Counted from the first letter of the stretch, positions 1 through 8,606 are shown. The stretch: 64,000 nucleotides of DNA from RAM1 sp041905405 (GCA_041905405.1 JAYRLC010000003.1:1-64000); one strand, 5' to 3'. Notes: a model not told the origin generated them from the letters alone. Translations and numbers: made by a program.

Positions 1-690
1 ATGACAACCACGATCAAGGGCATTTCGTCCATGGCCACGCGCCAGGTGCTGGCCGAACTGGCGGCGGCGTACGAGCAGCAGTCGGGTCACCGTGTTGCGA
101 TCGAATCGGTCGGCGGCGTGGACGCCGCCAAACGCGTGCAGGCCGGCGAGGCGTTCGACGCGGTGATTCTGGGCTCGGACGCGATCGACAAACTCATGGC
201 CGGCGGCCATGTGCAGCCGGGCAGCCGCGTGGACCTGGTGCGTTCGGGCGTGGCGGTGGCCGTGCGCGCGGGCGCGCCGCTGCCGGACCTGTACAGCGAA
301 GACGCCGTGCGCGCCGCCGTGCTGGCCGCGCCCAGCCTCAGTTATTCCACGGGGCCCAGCGGCGTGGCGCTGGCCGCGCTGTTCGAGCGCTGGGGCATTG
401 CCGACGAGATCAAGCCGCGCATGGTGCAGGCGCCGCCCGGCGTGCCGGTGGGCTCGCTGGTCGCCAAGGGCGAGGTGGCTTTGGGCTTTCAGCAGCTGAG
501 CGAGCTGATCCACGTCCAGGGCATCACCATCGTGGGCGCGCTGCCGGCGGCCATCCAGATCATCACGACGTTCTCCGGCGCCATTGCGGCTACCGCGCAG
601 CATGCGGACGCGGCCCGGGCCATGCTGGCCTTCATGGCCGCGCCTGCATCCGCCGATGCCAAGCGGCGTCAGGGCATGGAGCCCGCCTGA
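1..690 (+). CDS. ModA-like substrate-binding domain protein
   Basis: A 229-residue type 2 periplasmic-binding-protein fold of the molybdate/solute-binding (ModA-like) sort, recognised from the early segment with VGGVDAAKRVQAGE and FDAVILGSD followed by KLMAGG. The protein starts directly with MTTTIKGISS and has no visible signal peptide, so it may stay in the cytoplasm rather than feed an ABC importer; no permease or ATPase is next to it. It lies 32 bases ahead of pmdE on the same strand and is probably the first visible gene of the aromatic operon. A role in sensing or handling an aromatic acid is inference only. The start at base 1 fits, but the upstream sequence is outside the window and the true start could lie further left. 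Confidence 0.75.
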   Translation: MTTTIKGISSMATRQVLAELAAAYEQQSGHRVAIESVGGVDAAKRVQAGEAFDAVILGSDAIDKLMAGGHVQPGSRVDLVRSGVAVAVRAGAPLPDLYSEDAVRAAVLAAPSLSYSTGPSGVALAALFERWGIADEIKPRMVQAPPGVPVGSLVAKGEVALGFQQLSELIHVQGITIVGALPAAIQIITTFSGAIAATAQHADAARAMLAFMAAPASADAKRRQGMEPA

Positions 691-722
691 ACCACAGATT
701 CAAAAAAAGGAAAGAGGAAGAC

Positions 723-1757
723 ATGTCACTCATCATCGACTGCCACGGCCACTACACCACCGCGCCCAAGGCGCTGGAGAACTGGCGCAACGCGCAGATC
801 GCCGGCATCAAGGACCCGGCGCTCAGCCCCAAAGCCGCCGACCTGAAGATCAGCGACGACGAGCTGCGCGAGAGTATCGAGACCAACCAGCTCAAGCTCA
901 TGCGGGAACGCGGCAGCGACATGACGCTGTTCAGCCCGCGTGCGAGCTTCATGGCGCACCACATCGGCGACTTCAACGTGTCCAGCACCTGGGCTGCGAT
1001 CTGCAACGAGCTGTGCTTTCGCGTGTCCACGCTGTTTCCCGACAACTTCGTGCCGGTGGCCATGCTGCCGCAGTCACCCGGTGTGGATCCCGCCACCTGC
1101 ATCCCCGAGCTGGAAAAGTGCGTGAAGGAATACGGCGCGGTGGGTATCAACCTGAACCCCGACCCGTCGGGCGGCCACTGGACCAGCCCGCCGCTGACCG
1201 ACCGGCACTGGTACCCCATCTACGAAAAGATGGTCGAGTACGACCTGCCCGCCATGATCCACGTGAGCACGAGCTGCAACGCCTGCTTTCACACCACCGG
1301 CGCGCATTACCTGAACGCCGATACCACGGCCTTCATGCAGTGCATCCAGGGCGACCTGTTCAAGGATTTCCCAACGCTCAAGTTCCTGATTCCGCACGGC
1401 GGCGGCGCGGTGCCCTACCACTGGGGCCGTTTCCGCGGCCTGGCGCAGGAGATGAAGAAACCGTTGCTGGACGACCATGTGTTGAACAACATCTTCTTTG
1501 ACACCTGCGTGTACCACCAGCCGGGTATTGATTTGCTCAATACCGTGATCCCGGTCAAGAACGTACTTTTTGCATCCGAGATGATTGGCGCGGTGCGTGG
1601 CATCGATCCGACCACGGGCAACTATTACGACGACACCAAGCGGTATATCGAGGCGTCGAAGATCCTGAGTGCGGATGACAAGCACCAGATCTACGAAGCG
1701 AATACACGGCGGGTGTTCTCGCGTCTGGATGCGCGGTTGAAGGCGAAGGGGCTTTGA
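723..1757 (+). CDS. pmdE: 4-oxalomesaconate hydratase (PmdE/LigJ)
   Basis: Amidohydrolase-superfamily protein of 344 residues matching LigJ/PmdE, which hydrates 4-oxalomesaconate to 4-carboxy-4-hydroxy-2-oxoadipate in the protocatechuate 4,5-cleavage pathway. Visible metal-site elements are the N-terminal DCHGHY (His8 and His10), an IHVST histidine near residue 179 and PHGGG near residue 225. The opening MSLIIDCHGHYTTAPKALE is characteristic of this hydratase. The start has a GGAAAGAGGAAG purine-rich ribosome site just upstream. It is followed by the palindrome-bearing gap before pmdF, and the order E-F-D-A-B-C is that of the Comamonas pmd operon. Acts in the cytoplasm. High confidence in function from sequence plus context. 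Confidence 0.93.
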   Translation: MSLIIDCHGHYTTAPKALENWRNAQIAGIKDPALSPKAADLKISDDELRESIETNQLKLMRERGSDMTLFSPRASFMAHHIGDFNVSSTWAAICNELCFRVSTLFPDNFVPVAMLPQSPGVDPATCIPELEKCVKEYGAVGINLNPDPSGGHWTSPPLTDRHWYPIYEKMVEYDLPAMIHVSTSCNACFHTTGAHYLNADTTAFMQCIQGDLFKDFPTLKFLIPHGGGAVPYHWGRFRGLAQEMKKPLLDDHVLNNIFFDTCVYHQPGIDLLNTVIPVKNVLFASEMIGAVRGIDPTTGNYYDDTKRYIEASKILSADDKHQIYEANTRRVFSRLDARLKAKGL

Positions 1758-1856
1758 TCTTGTTTGTTGTGGCGTTGTCTCTGTATCACTCGCGGGGTTC
1801 GCGGCGGGCGCAGTGCGGCGGGGCTCATGCTGCGGATGCGCGCCAACGCTGTCTCT

Positions 1857-1984
1857 GCAAAGCTGCGCCTGCGGGCACACCGCCCTGGGGGCGCCTCTGT
1901 GGCGCCGAGCAGCGCAGGGGAGTCGCCGCAGGCGACCGTCACAGTGAAGCCCCCAGGGCGGTGTGCCCGCAGGCGCAGCTTTGC
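1857..1984. repeat. Perfect 36-bp inverted repeat between pmdE and pmdF
   Basis: The arms are 1857-1892 and 1949-1984, exact reverse complements over 36 bases, GC-rich, starting GCAAAGCTGCGCC. The 56-base spacer holds two smaller hairpins: GGCGCC-TCTGT-GGCGCC at 1890-1906 and GTCGCC-GCA-GGCGAC at 1922-1936. The element fills most of the 283-base gap between the two genes, which contains no credible reading frame. It looks like a REP- or BIME-type intergenic palindrome; a terminator, attenuator or mRNA-stability role is inference. Confidence 0.85.
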
Positions 1985-2040
1985 CGCGAGGTCCCGGAAC
2001 AAACCAACAGCAAATCGCAGAACAACAGGAGAAAACAGGC

Positions 2041-2724
2041 ATGTACGAACTAGGCGTCGTTTACCGCAACATCACCCGCACCGACAGCGCAACGGCTGAC
2101 GCACTGGCCAGCCTGGGCTCGGCCACTGTGCACGAGGCTATGGGCCGCGTGGGCCTGCTCAAACCCTACATGCGGCCTATCTACCCCGGCGCGCAGGTCA
2201 GCGGCACGGCCGTGACGGTGCTGCTGCACCCCGGCGACAACTGGATGATGCACGTCGTGGCCGAGCAGATCCAGCCCGGCGACATCGTGGTGGCGGCCAT
2301 CACCGCGGAATGCACCGACGGCTACTTTGGCGACCTGCTGGCAACCAGCTTCAAGGCACGCGGCGCGCGGGCGCTGGTCATCGACGCCGGTGTGCGCGAC
2401 GTGAAAACACTGAAGGAAATGAACTTTCCGGTGTGGAGCCGCGCCATCAGCAGCAAGGGCACGATCAAGGCCACCATCGGCTCGGTCAACATTCCCGTGG
2501 TGTGCGCCGGCATGCTGGTGACGCCCGGCGACGTGATCGTGGCCGACGACGATGGCGTGGTCTGTGTGCCGCGGGACATGGCCGCCAAAACGCTGGAGGC
2601 CGCCCGCGCCCGTGAAGCGAACGAAGGCGAGAAGCGCGACAAGCTGGCCAGCGGCGTGCTGGGCCTGGACATGTACAAGATGCGCGAACCGCTCGAGAAG
2701 GCGGGCCTGAAATACATCGACTGA
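2041..2724 (+). CDS. pmdF: 4-carboxy-4-hydroxy-2-oxoadipate aldolase (PmdF/LigK)
   Basis: A 227-residue RraA-like class II aldolase that splits 4-carboxy-4-hydroxy-2-oxoadipate to pyruvate and oxaloacetate, the last step of protocatechuate 4,5-cleavage; relatives also cleave 4-hydroxy-4-methyl-2-oxoglutarate. The start MYELGVVYRNI is supported by AGGAG about 10 bases upstream; an in-frame longer reading would run back into the palindrome and is rejected. The family signature GDLLATSFKARGARALVIDAGVRD (about residues 98-121) contains the GxxxA and ARG..(I)D..RD residues that hold the divalent metal and substrate. pmdD begins 7 bases after its stop. Confidence 0.93.
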   Translation: MYELGVVYRNITRTDSATADALASLGSATVHEAMGRVGLLKPYMRPIYPGAQVSGTAVTVLLHPGDNWMMHVVAEQIQPGDIVVAAITAECTDGYFGDLLATSFKARGARALVIDAGVRDVKTLKEMNFPVWSRAISSKGTIKATIGSVNIPVVCAGMLVTPGDVIVADDDGVVCVPRDMAAKTLEAARAREANEGEKRDKLASGVLGLDMYKMREPLEKAGLKYID

Positions 2725-2731
2725 GACGACT

Positions 2732-3658
2732 ATGAGCAAACCTACAAGCGGTGATTTCACCAAGACTGCCGGCTGGCTGGACTGGTACACCGGCCCCAGC
2801 AAGCCGCAGTTCCAGCTGCCACCGGGTGCGGTGGACGCGCACTGCCACGTGTTCGGCCCCGGCGCGCAATTCCCCTACGCGCCCGAGCGCAAATACACGC
2901 CCTGCGACGCGAGCTGGCAGCAGCTGTTTGCGCTGCGCGACCACCTGGGCTTTGACAAGAACGTGATCGTGCAGGCCACCTGCCACGGCGCCGACAACAG
3001 CGCCATGGTCGATGCGCTGCGCCGCGCCAACGGCAAGGCACGCGGCGTGGCCACCGTCAAGCGCAGCGTGACCGACAGCGAACTGCAGGCCATGCATGAG
3101 GCCGGCGTGCGCGGCGTGCGCTTCAACTTCGTCAAGCGGCTGGTGGACTTCACCCCCAAGGACGAGCTGACCGAGATTGCCCATCGCATCAAGGCGCTGG
3201 GCTGGCATGTGGTGATCTATTTCGAGGCGGTGGACCTGCCCGAGCTGTGGGACTTCTTCACTGCGCTGCCGACGACCGTGGTGGTGGACCATATGGGCCG
3301 CCCCGACGTTAAGCAGCCGGTGGACGGGCCGGAGTTCGCGCTGTTCATGAAGTTCATGCGCGAGCACGAGAACGTGTGGAGCAAGGTGAGCTGCCCAGAG
3401 CGGCTGTCGGTGACCGGACCGAAGGCGCTGGACGGCGAGCGCAACGCCTACCGCGACGTGGTGCCGTTCGCGCGCCAGGTGGTGGAAACCTTCCCTGACC
3501 GCGTGCTGTGGGGCACTGACTGGCCGCACCCCAACCTGAAGGACCACATGCCGGATGACGGACTGCTGGTGGACTTCATCCCGCACATCGCGGTGACACC
3601 GGAATTGCAGCAGAAGCTGCTCGTGGACAATCCCACGCGCCTTTACTGGGGAGCCTGA
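2732..3658 (+). CDS. pmdD: 2-pyrone-4,6-dicarboxylate hydrolase (PmdD/LigI)
   Basis: Amidohydrolase of 308 residues that opens the lactone 2-pyrone-4,6-dicarboxylate to 4-oxalomesaconate. Visible features are the VDAHCHVFGPG metal-type motif near residue 35 and, near the C-terminus, LWGTDWPHPN, where the aspartate is the general base in the family. Substrate-contacting elements VDHMGRPD and SCPERLS are also present, as in LigI. LigI itself is unusual among amidohydrolases in not needing a metal, although it retains the HxH. It sits 7 bases after pmdF and 4 bases before pmdA, so the genes are almost certainly cotranscribed. Confidence 0.93.
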   Translation: MSKPTSGDFTKTAGWLDWYTGPSKPQFQLPPGAVDAHCHVFGPGAQFPYAPERKYTPCDASWQQLFALRDHLGFDKNVIVQATCHGADNSAMVDALRRANGKARGVATVKRSVTDSELQAMHEAGVRGVRFNFVKRLVDFTPKDELTEIAHRIKALGWHVVIYFEAVDLPELWDFFTALPTTVVVDHMGRPDVKQPVDGPEFALFMKFMREHENVWSKVSCPERLSVTGPKALDGERNAYRDVVPFARQVVETFPDRVLWGTDWPHPNLKDHMPDDGLLVDFIPHIAVTPELQQKLLVDNPTRLYWGA

Positions 3659-3662
3659 ACAC

Positions 3663-4052
3663 ATGCCACTTGACAAACCTTACCTCGACGTACCCGGCAC
3701 GACGATCTTTGACGCCGACCAGAGCCGAAAGGGCTACTGGCTCAACCAGTTCTGCATGAGCCTGATGAAGGCCGACAACCGCGCGCGGTTCAAGGCCGGT
3801 GAACGCGCCTACCTGGACGAATGGGCGATGACCGAGGACCAGAAGCAGGCCGTGCTGGCGCGTGACCTGAACCGCTGCATCGCGCTGGGCGGAAATATCT
3901 ATTTCCTGGCCAAGATCGGCGCGACCGACGGCAAGAGCTTCCAGCAGATGGCGGGCAGCATGACCGGCATGAGCGAAGACGAATACCGCAACATGATGAT
4001 CGGCGGCGGCCGCTCGATAGAAGGCAACCGCTTCGTTGGAGAAAAGAAATAA
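3663..4052 (+). CDS. pmdA: Protocatechuate 4,5-dioxygenase alpha subunit
   Basis: Small subunit of 129 residues of the extradiol dioxygenase that cleaves protocatechuate between C4 and C5. It matches LigA: an all-helical protein with KPYLDVPGTTIFD at the N-terminus, followed by GYWLNQFCMSLMKADNR and a C-terminal part with GMSEDEYRNMMIGGGRS. It has no metal ligands and forms part of the active-site lid of an alpha2beta2 enzyme. Its TAA stop overlaps the ATG of the beta subunit by one base (TAATG), which suggests translational coupling and fixed subunit ratio. Confidence 0.95.
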   Translation: MPLDKPYLDVPGTTIFDADQSRKGYWLNQFCMSLMKADNRARFKAGERAYLDEWAMTEDQKQAVLARDLNRCIALGGNIYFLAKIGATDGKSFQQMAGSMTGMSEDEYRNMMIGGGRSIEGNRFVGEKK

Positions 4053-4915
4053 TGGCCCGCATCACCGCAAGCGTCTACACGTCGCATGTGCCCGCCATTG
4101 GCGCGGCGCTGGACCTGGGCAAGACGGGCGAGCCGTACTGGCAGCCTGTGTTCCAGGGCTACGAAGCATCCAAACAATGGATGAAGGACAACAAGCCCGA
4201 CGTGATCTTCCTGGTCTTCAATGACCACGCCACGGCGTTCAGCCTGGAGATGATTCCCACGTTCGCCATCGGAACGGCGGCGCAGTACCAGCCGGCGGAT
4301 GAGGGCTGGGGACCGCGCCCGGTGCCCGTGGTGCAGGGGCACCCCGAGCTGTCGTCACACATCGCCCAGAGCGTGATCCAGCAGGACTTTGACCTGACCA
4401 TCGTCAATAAAATGGACGTGGACCACGGCCTGACGGTGCCGTTGAGCCTGATGTGTGGCCAGCAGGACCCGGCCAAAGGTGCATGGCCGTGCCCCGTGAT
4501 CCCGTTTGCCGTGAACGTGGTGCAGTACCCCGTGCCCAGCGGCCGCCGCTGCCTGAACCTGGGCAAGGCGATCCGCAAGGCGGTGGAAAGCTACGACGAA
4601 GACCTGAACGTGCACATCTGGGGCACGGGCGGCATGAGCCACCAGCTGCAGGGCCCGCGCGCGGGGCTGATCAACCGCGAATTCGACAACGCGTTCCTGG
4701 ACCGCATGATTGCCGATCCGGAAGGGCAGGCGGCCGTGCCCCACATCGACTACGTGCGCGAGGCGGGCAGCGAGGGCATCGAGCTGGTCATGTGGCTGAT
4801 CGCGCGCGGCGCGATGGCCGATCTGGCTGGCGGACCCGCACCGAAGGTCAAGCACCGCTTCTACCATGTGCCCGCGAGCAACACGGCCGTGGGCCACCTG
4901 ATCCTGGAGAACTGA
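4052..4915 (+). CDS. pmdB: Protocatechuate 4,5-dioxygenase beta subunit
   Basis: Catalytic subunit (287 residues) of the type III extradiol dioxygenase, LigB family. It uses non-haem Fe(II) and O2 to convert protocatechuate to 4-carboxy-2-hydroxymuconate-6-semialdehyde. The expected iron-ligand histidines are seen at His12 (YTSHVPAIG) and His59 (FNDHATAF); a further conserved block is WGTGGMSHQLQGPR, with the active-site histidine near residue 195. Length matches the family. Overlaps pmdA by one base and is followed 5 bases later by pmdC. Gallate-type dioxygenases are related, but the separate small subunit in front argues for protocatechuate. Confidence 0.95.
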   Translation: MARITASVYTSHVPAIGAALDLGKTGEPYWQPVFQGYEASKQWMKDNKPDVIFLVFNDHATAFSLEMIPTFAIGTAAQYQPADEGWGPRPVPVVQGHPELSSHIAQSVIQQDFDLTIVNKMDVDHGLTVPLSLMCGQQDPAKGAWPCPVIPFAVNVVQYPVPSGRRCLNLGKAIRKAVESYDEDLNVHIWGTGGMSHQLQGPRAGLINREFDNAFLDRMIADPEGQAAVPHIDYVREAGSEGIELVMWLIARGAMADLAGGPAPKVKHRFYHVPASNTAVGHLILEN

Positions 4916-4920
4916 ACACC

Positions 4921-5874
4921 ATGAGCCAACCCATTCGAGTCGCGCTGGCCGGCGCCGGCGCCTTCGGCCAGAAGCACCTGGACGCACTGAAGCTGATTGA
5001 CGGCGTACAGGTCACGTCCGTCATCGGTCGCGAACTGGACAAAACGAAAGAGGTCGCGGCCAAGTACGGCATCGGCCACGTCACCACGGACCTGGCCGAC
5101 AGCCTGGCCCGCGACGACGTGGACGCCGTGATCCTGTGCACGCCCACGCAGATGCACGCGTCGCAGACGCTGGCCTGCCTGGCCGCGGGCAAGCACGTGC
5201 AGGTGGAGATCCCGCTGTGCGATGTGTTGAAGGACGGCGAGGAAGTCGTGGCCAAGGCCAAGGCGAGCGGCCTGGTTGCCATGTGCGGCCACACGCGCCG
5301 CTTCAACCCCAGCCACCAGTACGTGCACAAGAAAATCAAGGCGGGCGAGTTCAACATCCAGCAGATGGACGTGCAGACCTACTTCTTCCGCCGCACGAAC
5401 ATGAACGCGCTGGGCCAGCCGCGCAGCTGGACCGACCACCTGCTGTGGCACCACGCCGCGCACACGGTGGACCTGTTTGCCTACCAGTGCGGTAGCCCCA
5501 TCGTCAAAGCCAACGCTGTGCAGGGCCCGATCCACCCGAACCTGGGCATTGCCATGGACATGAGCATCCAGCTCAAGGCGGCCAACGGCGCGATCTGCAC
5601 ACTCTCCTTAAGCTTCAACAACGACGGGCCGCTGGGCACGTTCTTCCGCTACATCGGCGACACGGGCACCTACATCGCCCGGTATGACGACCTGGTGAAC
5701 GGCAAGGAAGAAAAGATCGACGTGAGCAAGGTCGACGTGAGCATGAACGGCATCGAGCTGCAGGACCGCGAGTTCATTGCCGCCATCCGCGAAAGCCGCG
5801 AGCCGAATGCGAGCGTGGCGAAGGTGCTGCCGTGCTACCAGGTGCTGCACCAGCTGGAGCAGCAGTTGTCGTGA
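4921..5874 (+). CDS. pmdC: 4-carboxy-2-hydroxymuconate-6-semialdehyde dehydrogenase
   Basis: Gfo/Idh/MocA-type NAD(P)-dependent dehydrogenase of 317 residues that oxidises the hemiacetal form of the ring-cleavage product to 2-pyrone-4,6-dicarboxylate (PmdC/LigC). The Rossmann nucleotide-binding loop ALAGAGAFGQKHL lies at about residues 9-21 and the C-terminal alpha/beta dimerisation domain follows, with the family block LLWHHAAHTVDLFAYQ. ATG at 4921 is chosen because it lies 5 bases after the pmdB stop; a longer in-frame reading would run through pmdB. The last bases overlap the next gene in a GTGA arrangement. Confidence 0.94.
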   Translation: MSQPIRVALAGAGAFGQKHLDALKLIDGVQVTSVIGRELDKTKEVAAKYGIGHVTTDLADSLARDDVDAVILCTPTQMHASQTLACLAAGKHVQVEIPLCDVLKDGEEVVAKAKASGLVAMCGHTRRFNPSHQYVHKKIKAGEFNIQQMDVQTYFFRRTNMNALGQPRSWTDHLLWHHAAHTVDLFAYQCGSPIVKANAVQGPIHPNLGIAMDMSIQLKAANGAICTLSLSFNNDGPLGTFFRYIGDTGTYIARYDDLVNGKEEKIDVSKVDVSMNGIELQDREFIAAIRESREPNASVAKVLPCYQVLHQLEQQLS

Positions 5875-6872
5875 GACGCGCGGTCGGCCCCTTCCGCGTT
5901 CAGCCTATCGGCCTGGGCTGCATGAACCTGGACCACGGCTACACCCCCGCGCTGAGCGCGGAGCAGGGCGAGCGCGTGCTGCTGGGCGCGCTGGACGCGG
6001 GCTACGACTTCTTTGACACCGCCACGCTGTACGGCGGTGGCCGCAACGAAGAGCGCGTGGGCGCCGTGCTGGCCAGGCACCGCAATCGCTTCACGCTGGC
6101 CAGCAAATGCGGGCTGGCCATCGTTCCGGTTGACGGCAAGCCCACACGCGTGATCGACGGCCGGCCCGACACCCTGCGCCGCCAGTGTGAAGACAGCCTG
6201 CGCCGCCTCAAGACCGACGTGATCGACCTGTACTACCTGCACCGCCTGGACCGCAAGGTGCCCATCGAGGACAGCGTGGGCGAGATGTCGCGCATGGTCG
6301 AGCGCGGCCACGTGCGCGCGCTGGGCCTGAGCGAGATGTCCGCTACCACGCTGCGCCGTGCGCATGCCGTGCACCCGATCGCCGCGATGCAGACCGAGTA
6401 TTCGCTATGGTCGCGCAATGCCGAAATCGCCGTGCTGCAAGCCTGCCGCGAGCTGGGCACGGCATTTGTCGCGTTCAGCCCCGTGGCGCGGGGCTTTCTG
6501 TGCGGCACCGTGACCGACGTGAACGCGCTGGACGCCAAAGACATGCGCCGGGGCATGCCGCGCTTCAAGCCCGAGCATTTCCCGGCCAATCTGGCGCTGC
6601 TGGTACCGTTCCGCGCGCTGGCGAATGAGCTGGGCTGCACGCCCGCCCAGCTGGCACTGGCCTGGCTGCTGCACAAGGCACCGCACATCGTGGCCATTCC
6701 GGGCACAACGAGCGAGCCCCATGTGCGTGACAACGCCGCAGCAGCAGACGTTGTGCTGGACGACACAGCCATGGCCCGGCTGGAAGCCATGATCAACCAG
6801 CAAACCGTCTCGGGCCCCCGCTATGACGTGCAGGCCGCTGCCGATGTGGACACGGAGAATTTCGCCGCGTAA
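5871..6872 (+). CDS. Aldo/keto reductase coupled to pmdC
   Basis: NAD(P)H-dependent aldo/keto reductase of 333 residues. The catalytic tetrad of the family is visible: Asp in FDTA, Tyr in ATLYGGG, Lys in ASKCG and His in YYLHRLD; the C-terminal cofactor-binding part includes IPGTTSEPHVRDN. The start is taken as GTG at 5871, which overlaps the pmdC stop (GTGA) and removes 13 residues that would come from pmdC sequence; this points to translational coupling. It is not one of the known pmd enzymes, so its substrate is unknown; an aldehyde or keto intermediate of aromatic breakdown is a guess. The gene ends 15 bases before a convergent gene. Confidence 0.85.
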   Translation: MRRAVGPFRVQPIGLGCMNLDHGYTPALSAEQGERVLLGALDAGYDFFDTATLYGGGRNEERVGAVLARHRNRFTLASKCGLAIVPVDGKPTRVIDGRPDTLRRQCEDSLRRLKTDVIDLYYLHRLDRKVPIEDSVGEMSRMVERGHVRALGLSEMSATTLRRAHAVHPIAAMQTEYSLWSRNAEIAVLQACRELGTAFVAFSPVARGFLCGTVTDVNALDAKDMRRGMPRFKPEHFPANLALLVPFRALANELGCTPAQLALAWLLHKAPHIVAIPGTTSEPHVRDNAAAADVVLDDTAMARLEAMINQQTVSGPRYDVQAAADVDTENFAA

Positions 6873-6887
6873 CCGCAAGGCGGCTTT

Positions 6888-8606
6888 TCAGCTGTTGAGG
6901 TGGACGATGGCCTTGCGCGACTGCGGCTCCAGCGCCGCCAGCGTGTCGGCCAGCCAGCGCAGGCAGGCGTCAGCGTCGTGGCTGTCGGGTGAACGGGGAT
7001 CGGGTGCCATTGCTGTCGCAACGTGAAAGCGCAGCGTCACGCCGGGTGGCAGGCGGGCCGAAGGGTAAAGGCCGCGGGCCACCGCCTGGGTGGCCAGCGC
7101 CCGGACTTCTTCCGGCTTGACGGGGCCCTCCACCAGCATGACGAAGCGCGAATTGCCGGTGCGCACCACCGTGTCCACGTCGCGGGCCACGCCCATCAGT
7201 CGCGCCGCGGCCAACACCAGGGCCCGGTCCGCGGCGTCGCGACCATGGCTGGCCAGAATGTCGGCATGGTTGGCCAGGTCCACGGCCAGCACCGCGCAGC
7301 CCAGGTGTGTACGGCGGGCGCGCCGTAGCGCATCGCGCAGTCTGAAGGTCAGCACTTCGGGCACGGGAAGGCCGGTCAGCGGGTCGCGCGTGTCCATGGC
7401 CCGCGCCCGCACGCGCGATTCGCTCAGCTCCCGTGCCCGGCGCCCCAGCACCCACAGCTGCAGCGGAATTTCCAGCGCGGCGCCCAGGGCCAGTGAATAC
7501 TGCGTGAGGAAGCTGGCCGGCAGGAGGCCCCAGTTGCGCAGCGTTGGAAACGGTGCTGTCACGATCACCGGCAGAAACCCCAGCGCCATCCACAAAGCCC
7601 AGCGTTCACCATGGCGGTGACTCCAGAAGCAAGCGCCGAGGACCAGCAGCAGGGTGGCGACCTGGTAGGCCGTCAGGACGCCGAAGCTCCAGGGCGCAGG
7701 CCAGGCGGTATACGCGCCCGCCCATGCCACGCCAAACGCGGCCCAGGCGATCATGAAGCGATCCAGCGGCTGCGACAGGCGCCGGGTGTCGCACACTTCG
7801 CGCACCAGCAATGTCCCGGTCGTGCACGACAGCATCGCAAACACGTACGGCGCCGCGTTGTTCCACGCGGGTGAGTTCGGCCACACGAACAATCCGCCCA
7901 CGCCCATGAAGCACAGCTGGATCATCATCATGGACGTGGCGTACAGGCAGTACAGCGCAAACGCGCGGTCCGCGTGCTGCCGCGCGCTCAGGGCGCTCAG
8001 GTAGATCACCAGCGCTGCCAGGCCGAAATACGCACCCAGCAGGATCAGGCTGGTGTTGCGCCAGTGAGCCAGGGCGTCCTCGCGCATCAGTCGCAGCTGG
8101 GCGCCGACGGGAATGGGCTGGTTGGTCATGCGAAGCCAGTAGGTGCGGGCGCCGTCGCCCGCGGGCAGCTCGAAGACGGGTATCCGGTCCCGGATGGGCC
8201 ACCGCGCGACCGGCACGTGATCGCCGGCATCAAGCGTGTGCCAGCCTCCGTCAGTGTCCTGGTAGTTCAGGCTGACCGTGTCCACGCCGTGAAAACTCAC
8301 CTGCAGGTACCAGCGTTCCCCGGGTGGCAGCGCACCGATGGTGAAGCGCTGCCACAGCGCACCGCGTCCCAGGGCATGGCTTTGCGCGGCGCGCGACGCC
8401 TGCCAGGGCAGCCCGGCGGCGGGGTCCGCCACCTGCGGGGCCTGCAGGGCCGCGGAGGTGTCTATCCACCATTCGGTGCGGGCTGTCAGGTCCAGCTCGG
8501 CGGCTGTCCCCACATCCACCGGGGTGGGCGTCGCAGCGGCCCCCACGCCCAACAGCAGCAGGGACAGCAGCGCGGCCAGGGCCTTCTTGCAGATCAGGCT
8601 TGCCAT
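6888..8606 (-). CDS. 7TMR-DISM membrane protein with degenerate GGDEF domain
   Basis: About 572 residues. An N-terminal signal peptide (MASLICKKALAALLSLLLLG) leads into a periplasmic 7TMR-DISM extracellular domain with a WYLQVSF sheet motif. It is followed by about seven membrane helices, then a cytoplasmic GGDEF-like domain beginning DTRDPLTGLPVPEVL. The signature loop reads RTGNSRFVML instead of RxGGDEFxxL, so diguanylate cyclase activity is unlikely and a sensory, GTP-binding or structural role is more plausible. ATG at 8606 is preceded by GGAGAA; a longer frame to 8732 adds an arginine-rich stretch with no ribosome site and is rejected. It is divergent from the Spy-like gene. Confidence 0.85.
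   Translation of the reverse strand: MASLICKKALAALLSLLLLGVGAAATPTPVDVGTAAELDLTARTEWWIDTSAALQAPQVADPAAGLPWQASRAAQSHALGRGALWQRFTIGALPPGERWYLQVSFHGVDTVSLNYQDTDGGWHTLDAGDHVPVARWPIRDRIPVFELPAGDGARTYWLRMTNQPIPVGAQLRLMREDALAHWRNTSLILLGAYFGLAALVIYLSALSARQHADRAFALYCLYATSMMMIQLCFMGVGGLFVWPNSPAWNNAAPYVFAMLSCTTGTLLVREVCDTRRLSQPLDRFMIAWAAFGVAWAGAYTAWPAPWSFGVLTAYQVATLLLVLGACFWSHRHGERWALWMALGFLPVIVTAPFPTLRNWGLLPASFLTQYSLALGAALEIPLQLWVLGRRARELSESRVRARAMDTRDPLTGLPVPEVLTFRLRDALRRARRTHLGCAVLAVDLANHADILASHGRDAADRALVLAAARLMGVARDVDTVVRTGNSRFVMLVEGPVKPEEVRALATQAVARGLYPSARLPPGVTLRFHVATAMAPDPRSPDSHDADACLRWLADTLAALEPQSRKAIVHLNS

Noticed and set aside
1074..2042. Minus-strand frame of 322 codons across pmdE and the palindrome
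   Set aside because: It contains the repeat and antisense pmdE, with no start signal or known domain.
6864..6890. Weak hairpin at the end of the aldo/keto reductase gene
   Set aside because: Stem of four to five pairs only; a terminator there is plausible but not supported.
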